Shown here one piece after another: positions 1 to 7,852 of a stretch of 46,803 nucleotides of DNA. Numbering within the stretch: the stretch's first letter is position 1; each line of letters begins with the position of its first letter. A model generated the notes under the pieces. That model did not search any database, was not told where the DNA came from, and saw only the letters and a program-made list of their open reading frames with translations. Source of the DNA: Nocardia thailandica NBRC 100428 (lineage in GTDB: Bacteria > Actinomycetota > Actinomycetes > Mycobacteriales > Mycobacteriaceae); the NCBI RefSeq assembly GCF_000308795.1, contig NZ_BAGK01000097.1:1-46803 (forward strand). The letters run 5' to 3'. A program made the translations under genes and the position numbers.

Positions 1-39
1 CCGGTGGCGTGCCGTCCGGTCCGCCCGGCGCGACCCCGC

Positions 40-906
40 TCACCGGCGCCGTTCGATCGCGTCGATGAGCTCGCGCACGGTCCCGCTGGCGGCGAGGCGG
101 TTGTCGAGCACGACGTTGACCAGTCCGCGCAGCAGGGCGTAGGGCTCCCAGCCCGCGGGCGCGATGGTGCGCGGCGCGCGGCGGGCGATGCCGTCGGCGA
201 TGCTGCGGGCCGCGTCGTCGGCGGAGATGCGGACGTCGAGGGGCCAGGGGAGCAGGCCGTCGATGCGACGGCCGAGATCGTCGGCGTCGAGCATGTCGCG
301 GGTCATGGCGGTGTCGACGACGCCGAAGTAGGCGACACCCGCGGTGGCGCCCGCGCCGGCCAGCTCCACGCGCAGCGCGCGCCCGAACTGCTCGACGGCG
401 GCCTTGCTCACCATGTACGGCGAGCCGCCCATCCCGGGGGCGAAGGCCGCGCACGAGGAGACCACGACGACGTGCCCGCGGGCGGCCACGATGTGGTCCA
501 GCGCGGGGTGCACGGTGTTGAACACGCCCGTGAGGTTGATCGTCAGCACCCGGTCGAAGTCGGCGGGGTCCATGGTGCGCACGGTCGACGGTGTCGGCGT
601 CACCCCCGCGTTGGCGACGACCACGTCGAGACGGCCGAAGCGGTCGACGATCTCGGCGACGGCGACGGTCATCGCGCCCCGGTCGGCGACGTCGGCGGCG
701 ATCGGGTGCGCCCGCGTCCACAGGTCGACGGCGGCGCGGCGGGCCGCGTCACCGTCGACGTCGGCGACGACCACGGTCGCGCCCCGGCTGTGCAGCAGCC
801 CGGCCAGCGCCCGGCCGATGCCCTGACCGGCGCCGGTGATCAGCACGACCTTGCCCGCCACGTCGTAGCGCGGGCCAAGCCACGTGCGGGGATCGAGCGC
901 GCTCAT
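40..906 (-). CDS. Short-chain dehydrogenase/reductase (SDR), 288 aa
   Basis: An NAD(P)-dependent alcohol/ketone oxidoreductase of the classical SDR family. The Rossmann motif TGAGQGIG lies near residue 24, the NAG motif near residue 100, and the catalytic Ser (VVSSCAAF) followed by YMVSK lies near residues 145-165. Residues 1-15 precede the fold. The ATG at 906 overlaps the stop of the upstream monooxygenase gene by 4 bases (ATGA), so it is the last gene of the five-gene leftward operon and probably translationally coupled. In this setting an SDR could supply a ketone to the Baeyer-Villiger enzyme or reduce or oxidise a hydroxylated intermediate; the substrate cannot be read from sequence. 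The same frame stays open antisense to the operon, but homology begins only at this start. Confidence 0.88.
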   Translation of the reverse strand: MSALDPRTWLGPRYDVAGKVVLITGAGQGIGRALAGLLHSRGATVVVADVDGDAARRAAVDLWTRAHPIAADVADRGAMTVAVAEIVDRFGRLDVVVANAGVTPTPSTVRTMDPADFDRVLTINLTGVFNTVHPALDHIVAARGHVVVVSSCAAFAPGMGGSPYMVSKAAVEQFGRALRVELAGAGATAGVAYFGVVDTAMTRDMLDADDLGRRIDGLLPWPLDVRISADDAARSIADGIARRAPRTIAPAGWEPYALLRGLVNVVLDNRLAASGTVRELIDAIERRR

Positions 907-2360
907 GCGGTCACCTCGTAGGCGTCGATGTCGAAACGGGCGGTGCGACGGCGGTATTCGAAACTCCAGTTCGGATACAGCCCGGCATTGCCGCCCTCGG
1001 CGGTGGTGTAGTAGCTGGTGCAGCCGCCGGTCAGCCAGACCGTGTCGGCGCTGCGCCGGGCCATCTCCGCCAGGAACTCCTCCTGGACCTCGGGACGCAG
1101 CTCCACCCGGTGCTCGCCGCGGTCGCGCAGGGTGGTGAGCGCGTCGACGATGTAGGCGATCTGGGACTCGATCATGTAGACCGCCGACTGGTTGCCCGCC
1201 GCGCCGAAGGGCCCGAGCGTGGTGAAGAAGTTCGGGAACCCCGCGATCGCGGCACCCAGATAGGCCTGCGGCCGTTCGTGATACAGCGCCGAGACGGTCT
1301 TGCCGTCGCGACCGGTGATCCGTTCGAAAGCGGTGGGGAAGGAGGTGAACCCGGTGCCGAAGACGATCGTGTCGACCTCGATCTCCGCGCCGCCCCGTGT
1401 CACGATCGAATGCGGCCGGACCTCGGCGATGCCGTCGGTGACCACGTCGACGTTGTCGCGGTCGAGGGCGGGCAGGTAGGCGTCGGAGAAGATCGCCCGC
1501 TTGCAGCCGATCATGTAGTCCGGGGTCACCTTGGCGCGCAGTTCGGGGTCGCGGATCTGGCGGCGCAGCTGCATCCGGCCGAGCAGCTCGTAGGGATGGC
1601 GGAAGCGATTGTCGACGAAGCCGACCAGGCCGAAGCCCTCGATGAGGGTGTACCAGGTGCCCCGGATCGCCTTCCCGGCCAACGGGACGCGGCGCAGCAG
1701 CAGCCGCTCCAGGCCCAGGGTCGGGCGGTCCATGCGCGGCACGATCCACGGCGCGGACCGCTGGAACACGGTGAGGGACCGCACCTTCGGCGCGATCTCC
1801 GGCACGAACTGCACCGCCGAGGCGCCGGTGCCGATCACCGCGACGCGCTCGCCGGTCAGGTCGTGGTCGTGATCCCAGTGCAGGGAGTGGAAGCGGGTGC
1901 CCGCGAAGGTGTCGAGACCGGGCAGCTCCGGGTACTTGGCCTCGGCGAAGATGCCCGCCGCGCAGAGGAAGTAGTCGGCGGTGTAGGTGCCGCGCGAGGT
2001 CTGCACGTGCCACCGGCCGCGGGTCTCGTCCCAGCGGGCGTCGATCAGTTCGGTGTCCAGGCGCAGGTGCGGGACGACGCCGAAGCGCCGGGCCACGTCG
2101 CGCAGGTAGTCCAGGATCTCGGTCTGCCTGCCGTAGGTGCGCGACCAGTCCGGGTTGGGGGCGAAGGAGTAGCTGTACAGCTGCGAGGGGACGTCGCAGG
2201 CGCAGCCGGGGTAGGTGTTGGCCTGCCAGGTGCCGCCGAGTTCGGTGGCCCGGTCCAGGACGACGAAGTCGGTGAAACCCGCCTCGCGCAGCTTCACGGC
2301 GAGGCCGATGCCGCCGAAGCCCGCGCCGAGCACGACGAGATGGTGGTGGGTGGTGGTCAC
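903..2360 (-). CDS. Flavin-containing Baeyer-Villiger-type monooxygenase, 485 aa
   Basis: A FAD- and NADPH-dependent monooxygenase expected to insert oxygen into ketones, giving esters or lactones. The FAD-binding GAGFGG is at about residue 12. The type I BVMO fingerprint FxGxxxHxxxW is present as FAGTRFHSLHWD, followed by a second dinucleotide motif GTGASA. The C-terminal part contains ATG-type motifs of the family such as FGTGFTSFP. Length is normal for single-component FMO/BVMO proteins. The start is GTG, 3 bases after the stop of the upstream aldehyde dehydrogenase gene; the downstream SDR start overlaps its stop. Members of this family act on cyclic or linear ketones and steroids; which one applies here is not known. 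Confidence 0.88.
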   Translation of the reverse strand: MTTTHHHLVVLGAGFGGIGLAVKLREAGFTDFVVLDRATELGGTWQANTYPGCACDVPSQLYSYSFAPNPDWSRTYGRQTEILDYLRDVARRFGVVPHLRLDTELIDARWDETRGRWHVQTSRGTYTADYFLCAAGIFAEAKYPELPGLDTFAGTRFHSLHWDHDHDLTGERVAVIGTGASAVQFVPEIAPKVRSLTVFQRSAPWIVPRMDRPTLGLERLLLRRVPLAGKAIRGTWYTLIEGFGLVGFVDNRFRHPYELLGRMQLRRQIRDPELRAKVTPDYMIGCKRAIFSDAYLPALDRDNVDVVTDGIAEVRPHSIVTRGGAEIEVDTIVFGTGFTSFPTAFERITGRDGKTVSALYHERPQAYLGAAIAGFPNFFTTLGPFGAAGNQSAVYMIESQIAYIVDALTTLRDRGEHRVELRPEVQEEFLAEMARRSADTVWLTGGCTSYYTTAEGGNAGLYPNWSFEYRRRTARFDIDAYEVTA

Positions 2361-2363
2361 GGG

Positions 2364-3857
2364 TCAGCCGATCCTTCCGTGCCGCACGCCGACGAGCCGG
2401 TCGATCAGCGCGTCGGTGCGCACGCCGCGGGCGAATGTGGTCAAGGGCAGCGGGGACGGGAAGCGCCGTCGCGTGGTCGCTTTGGCGTAGGTGAACTCGC
2501 GCAGCCCGTCGGGTCCGTGCACGCGGCCGAAGCCGGAGGCGCCGACCCCGCCCAGCGGCAGTCCGGGAACGGTGGCGTGCGCGACGAAGGCGTTGATCGA
2601 GGTGCCGCCCGCGCGGAGGCGGTCGGCGATGGCGTCGCCGCCGCGGCGCGCGAACACCGTGGCCCCCAGGCCGTATTCGGTGGCGTTCACCTTCTCGACG
2701 GCCTCGTCCATGGAGCCGACCCTGGCCACGACCAGGGTCGGGCCGAAGGTCTCCTCGACCACCGCGGCCGCGTCCTCGGGGACGTCGGTGAGGATCGTCG
2801 GCTGGACGAACTGGCCGCGCACCGCGTCCGGGCCGCCCAGCAGCACCGTGGCACCGCGGGCGACGGCGTCCTCGATGTGCCGCCGGATCACGGCCAGCTG
2901 CTTGGGCATGGTGATCGGCCCGATCTCGGCCGGGGCGGCGCCGGCCCGCAGGTCGCGTGCCCGATCCAGCAGTTCGGTCAGGAACGCGTCGTACACGTCG
3001 GTGTGCACGTAGATCCGTTCCACGCCGAGGCAGGTCTGGCCGGCGTTGGCCAGGCCGCCCCACAGCGCGGCGTCGGCGGCGGCGCCGAGGTCGGCGTCGG
3101 CGGCCACGAGGAGCGCGTCCTTGCCGCCGCATTCCATGAGCACCGGGGTGAGGCGTTCGGCGCAGGCCGCCATGACCCGCTTGCCGGTCTCGGTGGAGCC
3201 CGTGAAGCCGATCTTGCCGACGCGGCTGCGGCACAGGGCCGCCCCGGTGGCGCCGTCACCGGTGACGGTCTGCAGGATCGGCCGCTCGCCCGCCACGCGG
3301 TCGAACGCCTGGGCCAGCCAGACGCCGACCCCCGGGGTGTACTCGCTCGGTTTGAAGACCACCGTGTTCCCGGCGGCGAGCGCGAACGAGATCGAGCTCA
3401 GCGGGGTGAACACCGGGTAGTTCCACGGGCCGATGACCCCGACCACGCCGAAGGGCCGGTACTCCAGGCGGCAGGCGTGATCGATCGTCAGCAGGCTGGG
3501 CGACACCGAGCGGGAACCGAGCACGCGCTCGGCATTGCGGGCGGCCCACTTCAGGTGCTCGAGGGCCATGACGATCTCCAGGCGGGCGTCCGAGATCGGT
3601 TTGCCGGTCTCGGCGGCGACCACGTGCGCGAGTTCGGCGCGGCCACGGGTGATCTCGGCCCGCCAGCGGTCGAGCAGCCGGGCCCGGCCCGCGAAACCGA
3701 GCGCGCGCCACCAGACCGCCGCGGTCTCGGCGCGGGCGACGGCCGCCTCGACGGCGGTGGCGTCGGCGATCGGGTAGCGGCCGACCACGGCGCCGGTGGC
3801 GGGGTCGTGCACATCGAAGAAGGTGGGGGCGTCCACGGTGGACGGACGAGGGGTCAT
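2364..3857 (-). CDS. NAD(P)-dependent aldehyde dehydrogenase, 497 aa
   Basis: An aldehyde dehydrogenase superfamily enzyme oxidising an aldehyde to a carboxylate. The coenzyme-binding loop GFTGSTETGK, the general-base motif LMECGGKD (Glu) and the catalytic Cys in NAGQTCLGVERIYV are all present, and PWNYPVFTP matches the family motif near the N-terminal third. The ATG at 3857 lies 21 bases after the stop of the reductase gene. It is the third gene of the leftward operon, between an electron-transfer reductase and a Baeyer-Villiger enzyme, so it likely removes an aldehyde made by the hydroxylation or lactone-cleavage steps. Succinate-semialdehyde or medium-chain aldehydes are possible substrates; specificity is unresolved. 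Confidence 0.9.
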   Translation of the reverse strand: MTPRPSTVDAPTFFDVHDPATGAVVGRYPIADATAVEAAVARAETAAVWWRALGFAGRARLLDRWRAEITRGRAELAHVVAAETGKPISDARLEIVMALEHLKWAARNAERVLGSRSVSPSLLTIDHACRLEYRPFGVVGVIGPWNYPVFTPLSSISFALAAGNTVVFKPSEYTPGVGVWLAQAFDRVAGERPILQTVTGDGATGAALCRSRVGKIGFTGSTETGKRVMAACAERLTPVLMECGGKDALLVAADADLGAAADAALWGGLANAGQTCLGVERIYVHTDVYDAFLTELLDRARDLRAGAAPAEIGPITMPKQLAVIRRHIEDAVARGATVLLGGPDAVRGQFVQPTILTDVPEDAAAVVEETFGPTLVVARVGSMDEAVEKVNATEYGLGATVFARRGGDAIADRLRAGGTSINAFVAHATVPGLPLGGVGASGFGRVHGPDGLREFTYAKATTRRRFPSPLPLTTFARGVRTDALIDRLVGVRHGRIG

Positions 3858-3878
3858 GCGACCGTCGGCCTTTCGGTC

Positions 3879-4904
3879 TCAGAGGTCAAGGGTCAGCGGG
3901 CCGTCGGCCCGGGACACGCAGGTGAGCAGGTGGTCGGCGCGCTCGCCGTCGGTCAGTAGCCGGTCGCGGTGGTCGACCTCGCCGGCCAGCACCCGGGTGC
4001 GGCAGGTGCCGCAGAAGCCCTGGCGGCAGGAGTAGACGACGTCGGGGGAGACCCGGCGCAGCGCGTCGAGGGCGGTCTCGGCGGCGCCGACCCGGACCCT
4101 GGTGCCGCTGCGGGCCAGCACGATGTCGAACTCCCGGCCGTCGGTGACCGGGCGCGCGGAGAAGCGCTCGGTGTGCAGCGAGGCCGTGGGGTTCAGCGAG
4201 AAGAGTGCGCGCTGGGCGTGGTCCAGCACGGGCGGGGGACCGCAGACGTACACCGCCGCACCGGGTCTCGCGGTCGCCAGGATCGCCGTGAGGTCCGGGG
4301 TCCCGGTCTCGTCGTCGGCCAGGATCTCGGTGCCCGCGGGCACCTCGCCGAGGAACGGCATGGTCGCGCGGGATCGGCCGAGATACACCAGCCTGCCGCG
4401 CGGGCCCGCGGCCCGCGCCATCGGCAGGAGGGGGGTGATGCCGATGCCTGCCGCCACGAACAGGTACGAGGGGGCGGTGCCGACGAAGGTGAAGGCGTTG
4501 CGGGGACCGCGGATCCGCACCCGGTCGCCGACCCGCAGCGTGTGCATCTCGCGCGAGCCGCCGTCGCCGTCGGCGAGGCGGCGCACCGCGATCCGGTAGC
4601 GGCCCCGGTCGCGAGGATCGCCGCACAGCGAGTACTGCCGCTGCGCCCCCGAGGGCAGGAACACGTCGAGGTGCGACCCCGGACGCCAGGCGGGCAGCGG
4701 GAGCCTGCCCGGGCGGATGAGGCGCAGGCTCACCACGTCGGTGGCCTCCTCGCGCACCTCCTCGATCACCACGTCGAGGTCGAAACCGGTGTGGCGCACC
4801 GGCCGCGGCGGCGAGAGGGCGGCCGTGGTGAACACCTTCTTGTAGACGTCCATCGCGGCGCCGAGCGCGGCCAGGCCGCGCGGCGTGGCCTCCACCGCGC
4901 TCAC
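3879..4904 (-). CDS. Phthalate-dioxygenase-reductase-type flavoprotein with C-terminal [2Fe-2S] ferredoxin, 341 aa
   Basis: A single-chain electron-transfer protein carrying electrons from NAD(P)H through flavin to a plant-type [2Fe-2S] centre. The flavin-binding motif RQYSLCGDP is near residue 105, the nucleotide domain has AAGIGITPLLPM and VYVCGPPPVL, and the C-terminal ferredoxin has CRQGFCGTC (Cx4Cx2C) with a distal Cys (LLTCVS). The GTG start at 4904 overlaps the stop of the diiron gene by 4 bases (GTGA), so the two are probably made in stoichiometric balance. Such reductases normally serve oxygenases, and the only obvious oxygenase-like partner without its own electron supply here is the adjacent diiron protein. 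The pairing is inferred from position. Confidence 0.88.
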   Translation of the reverse strand: MSAVEATPRGLAALGAAMDVYKKVFTTAALSPPRPVRHTGFDLDVVIEEVREEATDVVSLRLIRPGRLPLPAWRPGSHLDVFLPSGAQRQYSLCGDPRDRGRYRIAVRRLADGDGGSREMHTLRVGDRVRIRGPRNAFTFVGTAPSYLFVAAGIGITPLLPMARAAGPRGRLVYLGRSRATMPFLGEVPAGTEILADDETGTPDLTAILATARPGAAVYVCGPPPVLDHAQRALFSLNPTASLHTERFSARPVTDGREFDIVLARSGTRVRVGAAETALDALRRVSPDVVYSCRQGFCGTCRTRVLAGEVDHRDRLLTDGERADHLLTCVSRADGPLTLDL

Positions 4905-5782
4905 CCGCGCGCCGCCGGCGAGTGCGCGAGGTACCGCAGGGCGTTGTCCATCGAACCCAGCTGGGAGGGATGGAAACCCGGCCGCAGGTAACGCGGCATC
5001 TCGGTGAAGAAGGTGGTGAAGCTGGGGATCACCCCGCGCACGGTGGCGCTGACGAACTGGCGCGGCCAGAACCGGCCCTTGTCCGCGCTGGGATCCTTGC
5101 GGTACAGGTAGGCCGTCGAGATCAGGAACAGCGACAGCAGCGCCCCGCTGGCCACCAGGCCGGTGCGGGCCCGGCGCAGGTAGCCGCCGTCGACGTGCAT
5201 GTAGGCGTCGAAGACGACACTGCGGTGCTCGACCTCCTCGGCGCCGTGCCAGCGGACCAGGTCGAGCATGGTCTCGTCCATGCCGAGTTCGGCCAGCACC
5301 TCCGATTCGAGGAGCCATTCGCCGATGACGGCGGTGAAGTGCTCCATGCCGGCGAACAGGCCGAGCCGCTCCTTGAGCCACTCCTCCTTGGCGCGCCCGG
5401 CCAGCCCCTGATCGCCCAGGACCCGGTCGACGAGCCAGGCCACGCCCGCCACGAACCCCTCGACGTCGAGGCCGATCTCCTGGAGGTGTCGCCGCGCGCC
5501 CTCGTGGCTGCCCGCGTGCATCGACTCCTGGCCGATGAAGCCGGTGACCTCCTCGCGCAGGCGCGGGTCGTCGATGTGGGGGAGCGCCTCGCCCAGGCAG
5601 GCGGCCATCGCCCGTTCGCCCTCGGGCAGCACCAGGTGCATGACGTTGGTGACGTGGGTGGCCAGGACCTCGCCGGGGATGTAGTGCAGGGGCACCGACG
5701 AGAAGTCGAAATGCACATCCCGCGCCTGGATAGCGTGCGCTTCTTCCTGATAGGAGCGCGCCGTTGCACTGTTATCAGCCAT
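4901..5782 (-). CDS. Ferritin-like diiron protein of the 'predicted metal-dependent hydrolase' family (PF10118/COG3687), 293 aa
   Basis: Usually annotated as a metal-dependent hydrolase, but the sequence is a helical diiron-type fold: a first-helix Glu in EGERAMAA, then QESMHAGSH (ExxH), a Glu in MEHFTAVIGEW, and EEVEHRS (ExxH). This E-ExxH-E-ExxH spacing is that of ferritin-like carboxylate-bridged diiron enzymes. A hydrophobic stretch (SGALLSLFLISTAYLY) near residue 225 may touch the membrane. The ATG at 5782 is supported by a -10-like TACGGT ending 6 bases upstream, consistent with a leaderless transcript. It is the first gene of the operon, coupled to the flavin/[2Fe-2S] reductase gene. 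I infer an oxygenase or hydroxylase rather than a hydrolase; the substrate is unknown. Confidence 0.8.
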   Translation of the reverse strand: MADNSATARSYQEEAHAIQARDVHFDFSSVPLHYIPGEVLATHVTNVMHLVLPEGERAMAACLGEALPHIDDPRLREEVTGFIGQESMHAGSHEGARRHLQEIGLDVEGFVAGVAWLVDRVLGDQGLAGRAKEEWLKERLGLFAGMEHFTAVIGEWLLESEVLAELGMDETMLDLVRWHGAEEVEHRSVVFDAYMHVDGGYLRRARTGLVASGALLSLFLISTAYLYRKDPSADKGRFWPRQFVSATVRGVIPSFTTFFTEMPRYLRPGFHPSQLGSMDNALRYLAHSPAARG

Positions 5783-5824
5783 ACGTCGACCGTACAGTGC
5801 AACAAATATCATTGCAATGTTGCA
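5763..5824. promoter_or_regulatory. Operator array of TTGCA half-sites between diiron operon and TetR gene
   Basis: Two overlapping inverted repeats occur here. GTTGCACTGT (5763-5772) pairs perfectly with ACAGTGCAAC (5794-5803), and TGCAACA (5798-5804) pairs with TGTTGCA (5818-5824). An ATTGCAAT palindrome lies at 5811-5818. The repeats cover the predicted -35 and -10 of the leftward operon and reach into its first codons. They are the natural candidate binding sites for the divergently encoded TetR protein. Confidence 0.55.
5789..5817 (-). promoter_or_regulatory. Candidate promoter of the diiron/BVMO operon (leaderless)
   Basis: On the minus strand, TTGCAA (5817-5812) as -35, a 17-base spacer and TACGGT (5794-5789) as -10. 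The A of the ATG at 5782 lies 7 bases beyond the -10, which predicts transcription starting at or next to the start codon. Confidence 0.45.
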
Positions 5825-5856
5825 GAGCGGATCGGTGCCGGACCCAGGCCGCCTGC

Positions 5857-5862
5857 TACCGT
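5857..5862 (+). promoter_or_regulatory. -10 element of the TetR gene (leaderless)
   Basis: TACCGT fits the actinobacterial TANNNT -10 pattern and ends 7 bases before the GTG at 5870, so the transcript would begin at the start codon. No convincing -35 was seen. Confidence 0.4.
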
Positions 5863-5869
5863 CGGATGC

Positions 5870-6478
5870 GTGCTGCCGACCGCCACCACCTCGGGGTATC
5901 CGACCACCGACTCGATCGAGGACCGGATCCTCGACGCCGCCCTGATCCAGTTCGAACGGGTCGGCGTGCGCAAGACGACCATCGAGGACATCGCCCGTCA
6001 GGCCGAGGTCGACCGGGCGACGGTGTACCGGCGGATCGGCTCGCGCGACGACGTGGTCAACGCGGTCACCGAGCGCGAGGTGCGCAGGCTGCTGACCGAA
6101 CTGGCCGGGATCCCCGACCGCCACGAGGACTTCGACACGATCGTCGCCGAGGTCTTCACCACCGTGATCGTGCGCTGGCGCAACCATCCGCTGGTCGAGC
6201 GGATGCTCACCCTCGAGGCCGACCGCCTGCTGCCGCAGCTCACCGTGCAGGGCGGTCCGCCGTTCGTCCTCTCGGTCACCGCGACCGTGGAGATCCTGCG
6301 GAAGGTGCTCGCGGACAACCGGCTTCCCGAGATCCCCGACCTGGTCTCCCGGGTCGAGGTGGCGTGCCGGGTGGTGCACTCGCTGATCCTGCAGCCGGTG
6401 GGCACCCTGGACCTGGGCTCCGACGAGGCGCTCGCGGAGTTCGCGCGCGCCTACATCGTGCCCATCCTCACCCGCTGA
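5870..6478 (+). CDS. TetR/AcrR-family transcriptional regulator, 202 aa
   Basis: The N-terminal helix-turn-helix is clear: DRILDAALIQFERVGVRKTT, then IEDIARQAEVDRATVYRRIG at about residues 36-55. The C-terminal ligand-binding half is helical and variable. The GTG start is chosen because a TACCGT -10 ends 7 bases upstream and the protein then begins about 17 residues before the HTH domain, as is usual. It is transcribed divergently from the diiron/reductase/BVMO operon across a region with several TTGCA inverted repeats, so it is most likely that operon's repressor and perhaps its own. The inducer is unknown; an operon substrate or its CoA or lactone product is the usual pattern. Confidence 0.87.
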   Translation: MLPTATTSGYPTTDSIEDRILDAALIQFERVGVRKTTIEDIARQAEVDRATVYRRIGSRDDVVNAVTEREVRRLLTELAGIPDRHEDFDTIVAEVFTTVIVRWRNHPLVERMLTLEADRLLPQLTVQGGPPFVLSVTATVEILRKVLADNRLPEIPDLVSRVEVACRVVHSLILQPVGTLDLGSDEALAEFARAYIVPILTR

Positions 6479-6487
6479 GCCCGCGCC

Positions 6488-7636
6488 TCACAGGAAGCGG
6501 GCGATGAGGTCCTTCATGACCTCGTTCGCGCCCGCGTAGATCCGCGCGATGCGGCCGTCGGTCCACATCCGCGCGATGGGGTACTCCTCCATGTAGCCGT
6601 AGCCGCCGTGCAGCTGCACGCAGCGGTCGACCACCTGGGTCTGCTGCTCGGTGGTCCAGTACTTGACCATGGCGGCGGTCTTGACGTCGAGCTCGCCGCG
6701 CAGGTGCTTGGCCACCGCGTCGTCGACGAAGGTGCGCACCACGGTGGCGATCGTGGCGCAGTCGGCCAGCTCGAACTTGGTGTTCTGCAACGCGAACAGC
6801 GGCTTGCCGAACGCGGTGCGTTCCTTGGTGTAGGTCAGGGTCTCGTCCACGGCGGCCTCGATCGCCGCGGCGGCGGCCACGCCGCAGATCAGCCGTTCCT
6901 GGGGCAGCTGCTCCATGAGCTGGAAGAAGCCGAGCCCCTCGGCCGCGCCGAGCAGGTTCGCCCGCGGCACGCGCAGGTTGTCGAAGAACAGCTCGGTGGT
7001 GTCCTGGCCCTTCTGGCCCACCTTCTTCAGGATCCGGCCGCGCTCGAAACCCGGTGTGTCGTCGGCGACCTCGGCCACCACCAGGGACACGCCCTTGGCG
7101 CCCTGGGTCGGGTCGGTCTTGACCGCGATGATGAGCAGGTCGCAGTTGCGCCCGTTGGAGATGAAGGTCTTGGCGCCCGAGATCAGGTAGTCGTCGCCGT
7201 CCTTCACCGCCCGGGTCGCGATGTTCTGCAGGTCCGAGCCCGTGCCGGGCTCGGTCATGGCGATGGCGCCGACCCACTCGCCGGAGGCGAGCTTGGGCAG
7301 CCAGCGCTTCTTGTTGTCCTCCGAGGCGTAGGACAGGATGTAGTGCGGCACGATGCCGGTGTGCACGCCCAGCTGCATCGACGAATCGCCGCCCTTGACC
7401 TGCTCGGTGAACAGGACCGCCTCGTGGGCGAAGGTGCCGCCACCGCCGCCGTACTCCTCGGGCACCGACATGCACAGCAGGCCGAGCTCGCCCGCCTTGC
7501 GGTAGACCTCGCGGTCGGGAAAACCCTGCTCCGCGAACTCTTCCCGGCGCGGGGCGACCTGCTCGGTGAAGAAGGATCGGGCGAGTTCGGCCAGGCCGCG
7601 CAGCTCGGCGTCGGCGCCGGTCTCGGTGGCAGTCAT
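6488..7636 (-). CDS. Acyl-CoA dehydrogenase, 382 aa
   Basis: A FAD enzyme catalysing alpha,beta-dehydrogenation of an acyl-CoA. Family signatures are AMTEPGTGSDLQNI (near residue 125), the LHGGYGYMEEYPI segment, and the catalytic Glu in YAGANEVMKDLIARFL at the C-terminus. The fold begins about 12 residues after the ATG. The gene ends 9 bases from the convergent TetR gene and is divergent from the valine operon. It could be the dehydrogenase for a longer or different branched acyl-CoA, because the valine operon carries its own isobutyryl-CoA dehydrogenase. The chain-length preference is not readable. Confidence 0.9.
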   Translation of the reverse strand: MTATETGADAELRGLAELARSFFTEQVAPRREEFAEQGFPDREVYRKAGELGLLCMSVPEEYGGGGGTFAHEAVLFTEQVKGGDSSMQLGVHTGIVPHYILSYASEDNKKRWLPKLASGEWVGAIAMTEPGTGSDLQNIATRAVKDGDDYLISGAKTFISNGRNCDLLIIAVKTDPTQGAKGVSLVVAEVADDTPGFERGRILKKVGQKGQDTTELFFDNLRVPRANLLGAAEGLGFFQLMEQLPQERLICGVAAAAAIEAAVDETLTYTKERTAFGKPLFALQNTKFELADCATIATVVRTFVDDAVAKHLRGELDVKTAAMVKYWTTEQQTQVVDRCVQLHGGYGYMEEYPIARMWTDGRIARIYAGANEVMKDLIARFL

Positions 7637-7672
7637 GGGGGTCCTTTCGTCAGTCGTCGGTGACCGGCCACC

Positions 7673-7701
7673 AGGGTGACCCCCTATTGGCGTACTGTCA
7701 A
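7673..7701 (-). promoter_or_regulatory. Possible promoter of the acyl-CoA dehydrogenase gene
   Basis: A consensus TTGACA (7701-7696, minus strand) followed after 17 bases by CACCCT, a weak -10. The TTGACA lies inside a TATTG-N9-CAATA inverted repeat. The weak -10 keeps confidence low. Confidence 0.25.
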
Positions 7702-7771
7702 TACGAGATCGGAGGTGTGCTCGTGCCGTTGACAAGTCCCGGGTGGAATGCGAGAGTGCAAATACATGGAC

Positions 7772-7786
7772 ATCCAACTATTGGAT
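7772..7786. promoter_or_regulatory. 15-bp palindrome ATCCAA-CTA-TTGGAT upstream of mmsA
   Basis: A perfect 6-base inverted repeat with a 3-base centre in the otherwise GC-rich 216-base divergent region, 66 bases before the mmsA start. It is a plausible operator for the TetR encoded at the end of the valine operon. Confidence 0.4.
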
Positions 7787-7852
7787 AACCCATGAACTGG
7801 CACGCGGCAGGAACCCGCGCGGCGCAGACGACCACTACGGAGTAGGACTGGC

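Noticed and set aside
907..3234. Very long open frame on the minus strand that would extend the SDR upstream to over 1000 residues
   Set aside because: The extension is Arg/Pro/His-rich low-complexity translation out of frame with the monooxygenase and aldehyde dehydrogenase genes on the same strand. SDR homology starts only near residue 15 of the ATG at 906.
1110..3959. A 949-codon plus-strand open frame
   Set aside because: It lies antisense to well-supported minus-strand enzymes, and its translation is Gly/Ala/Arg/Val/His-rich, as expected from GC-rich third positions.
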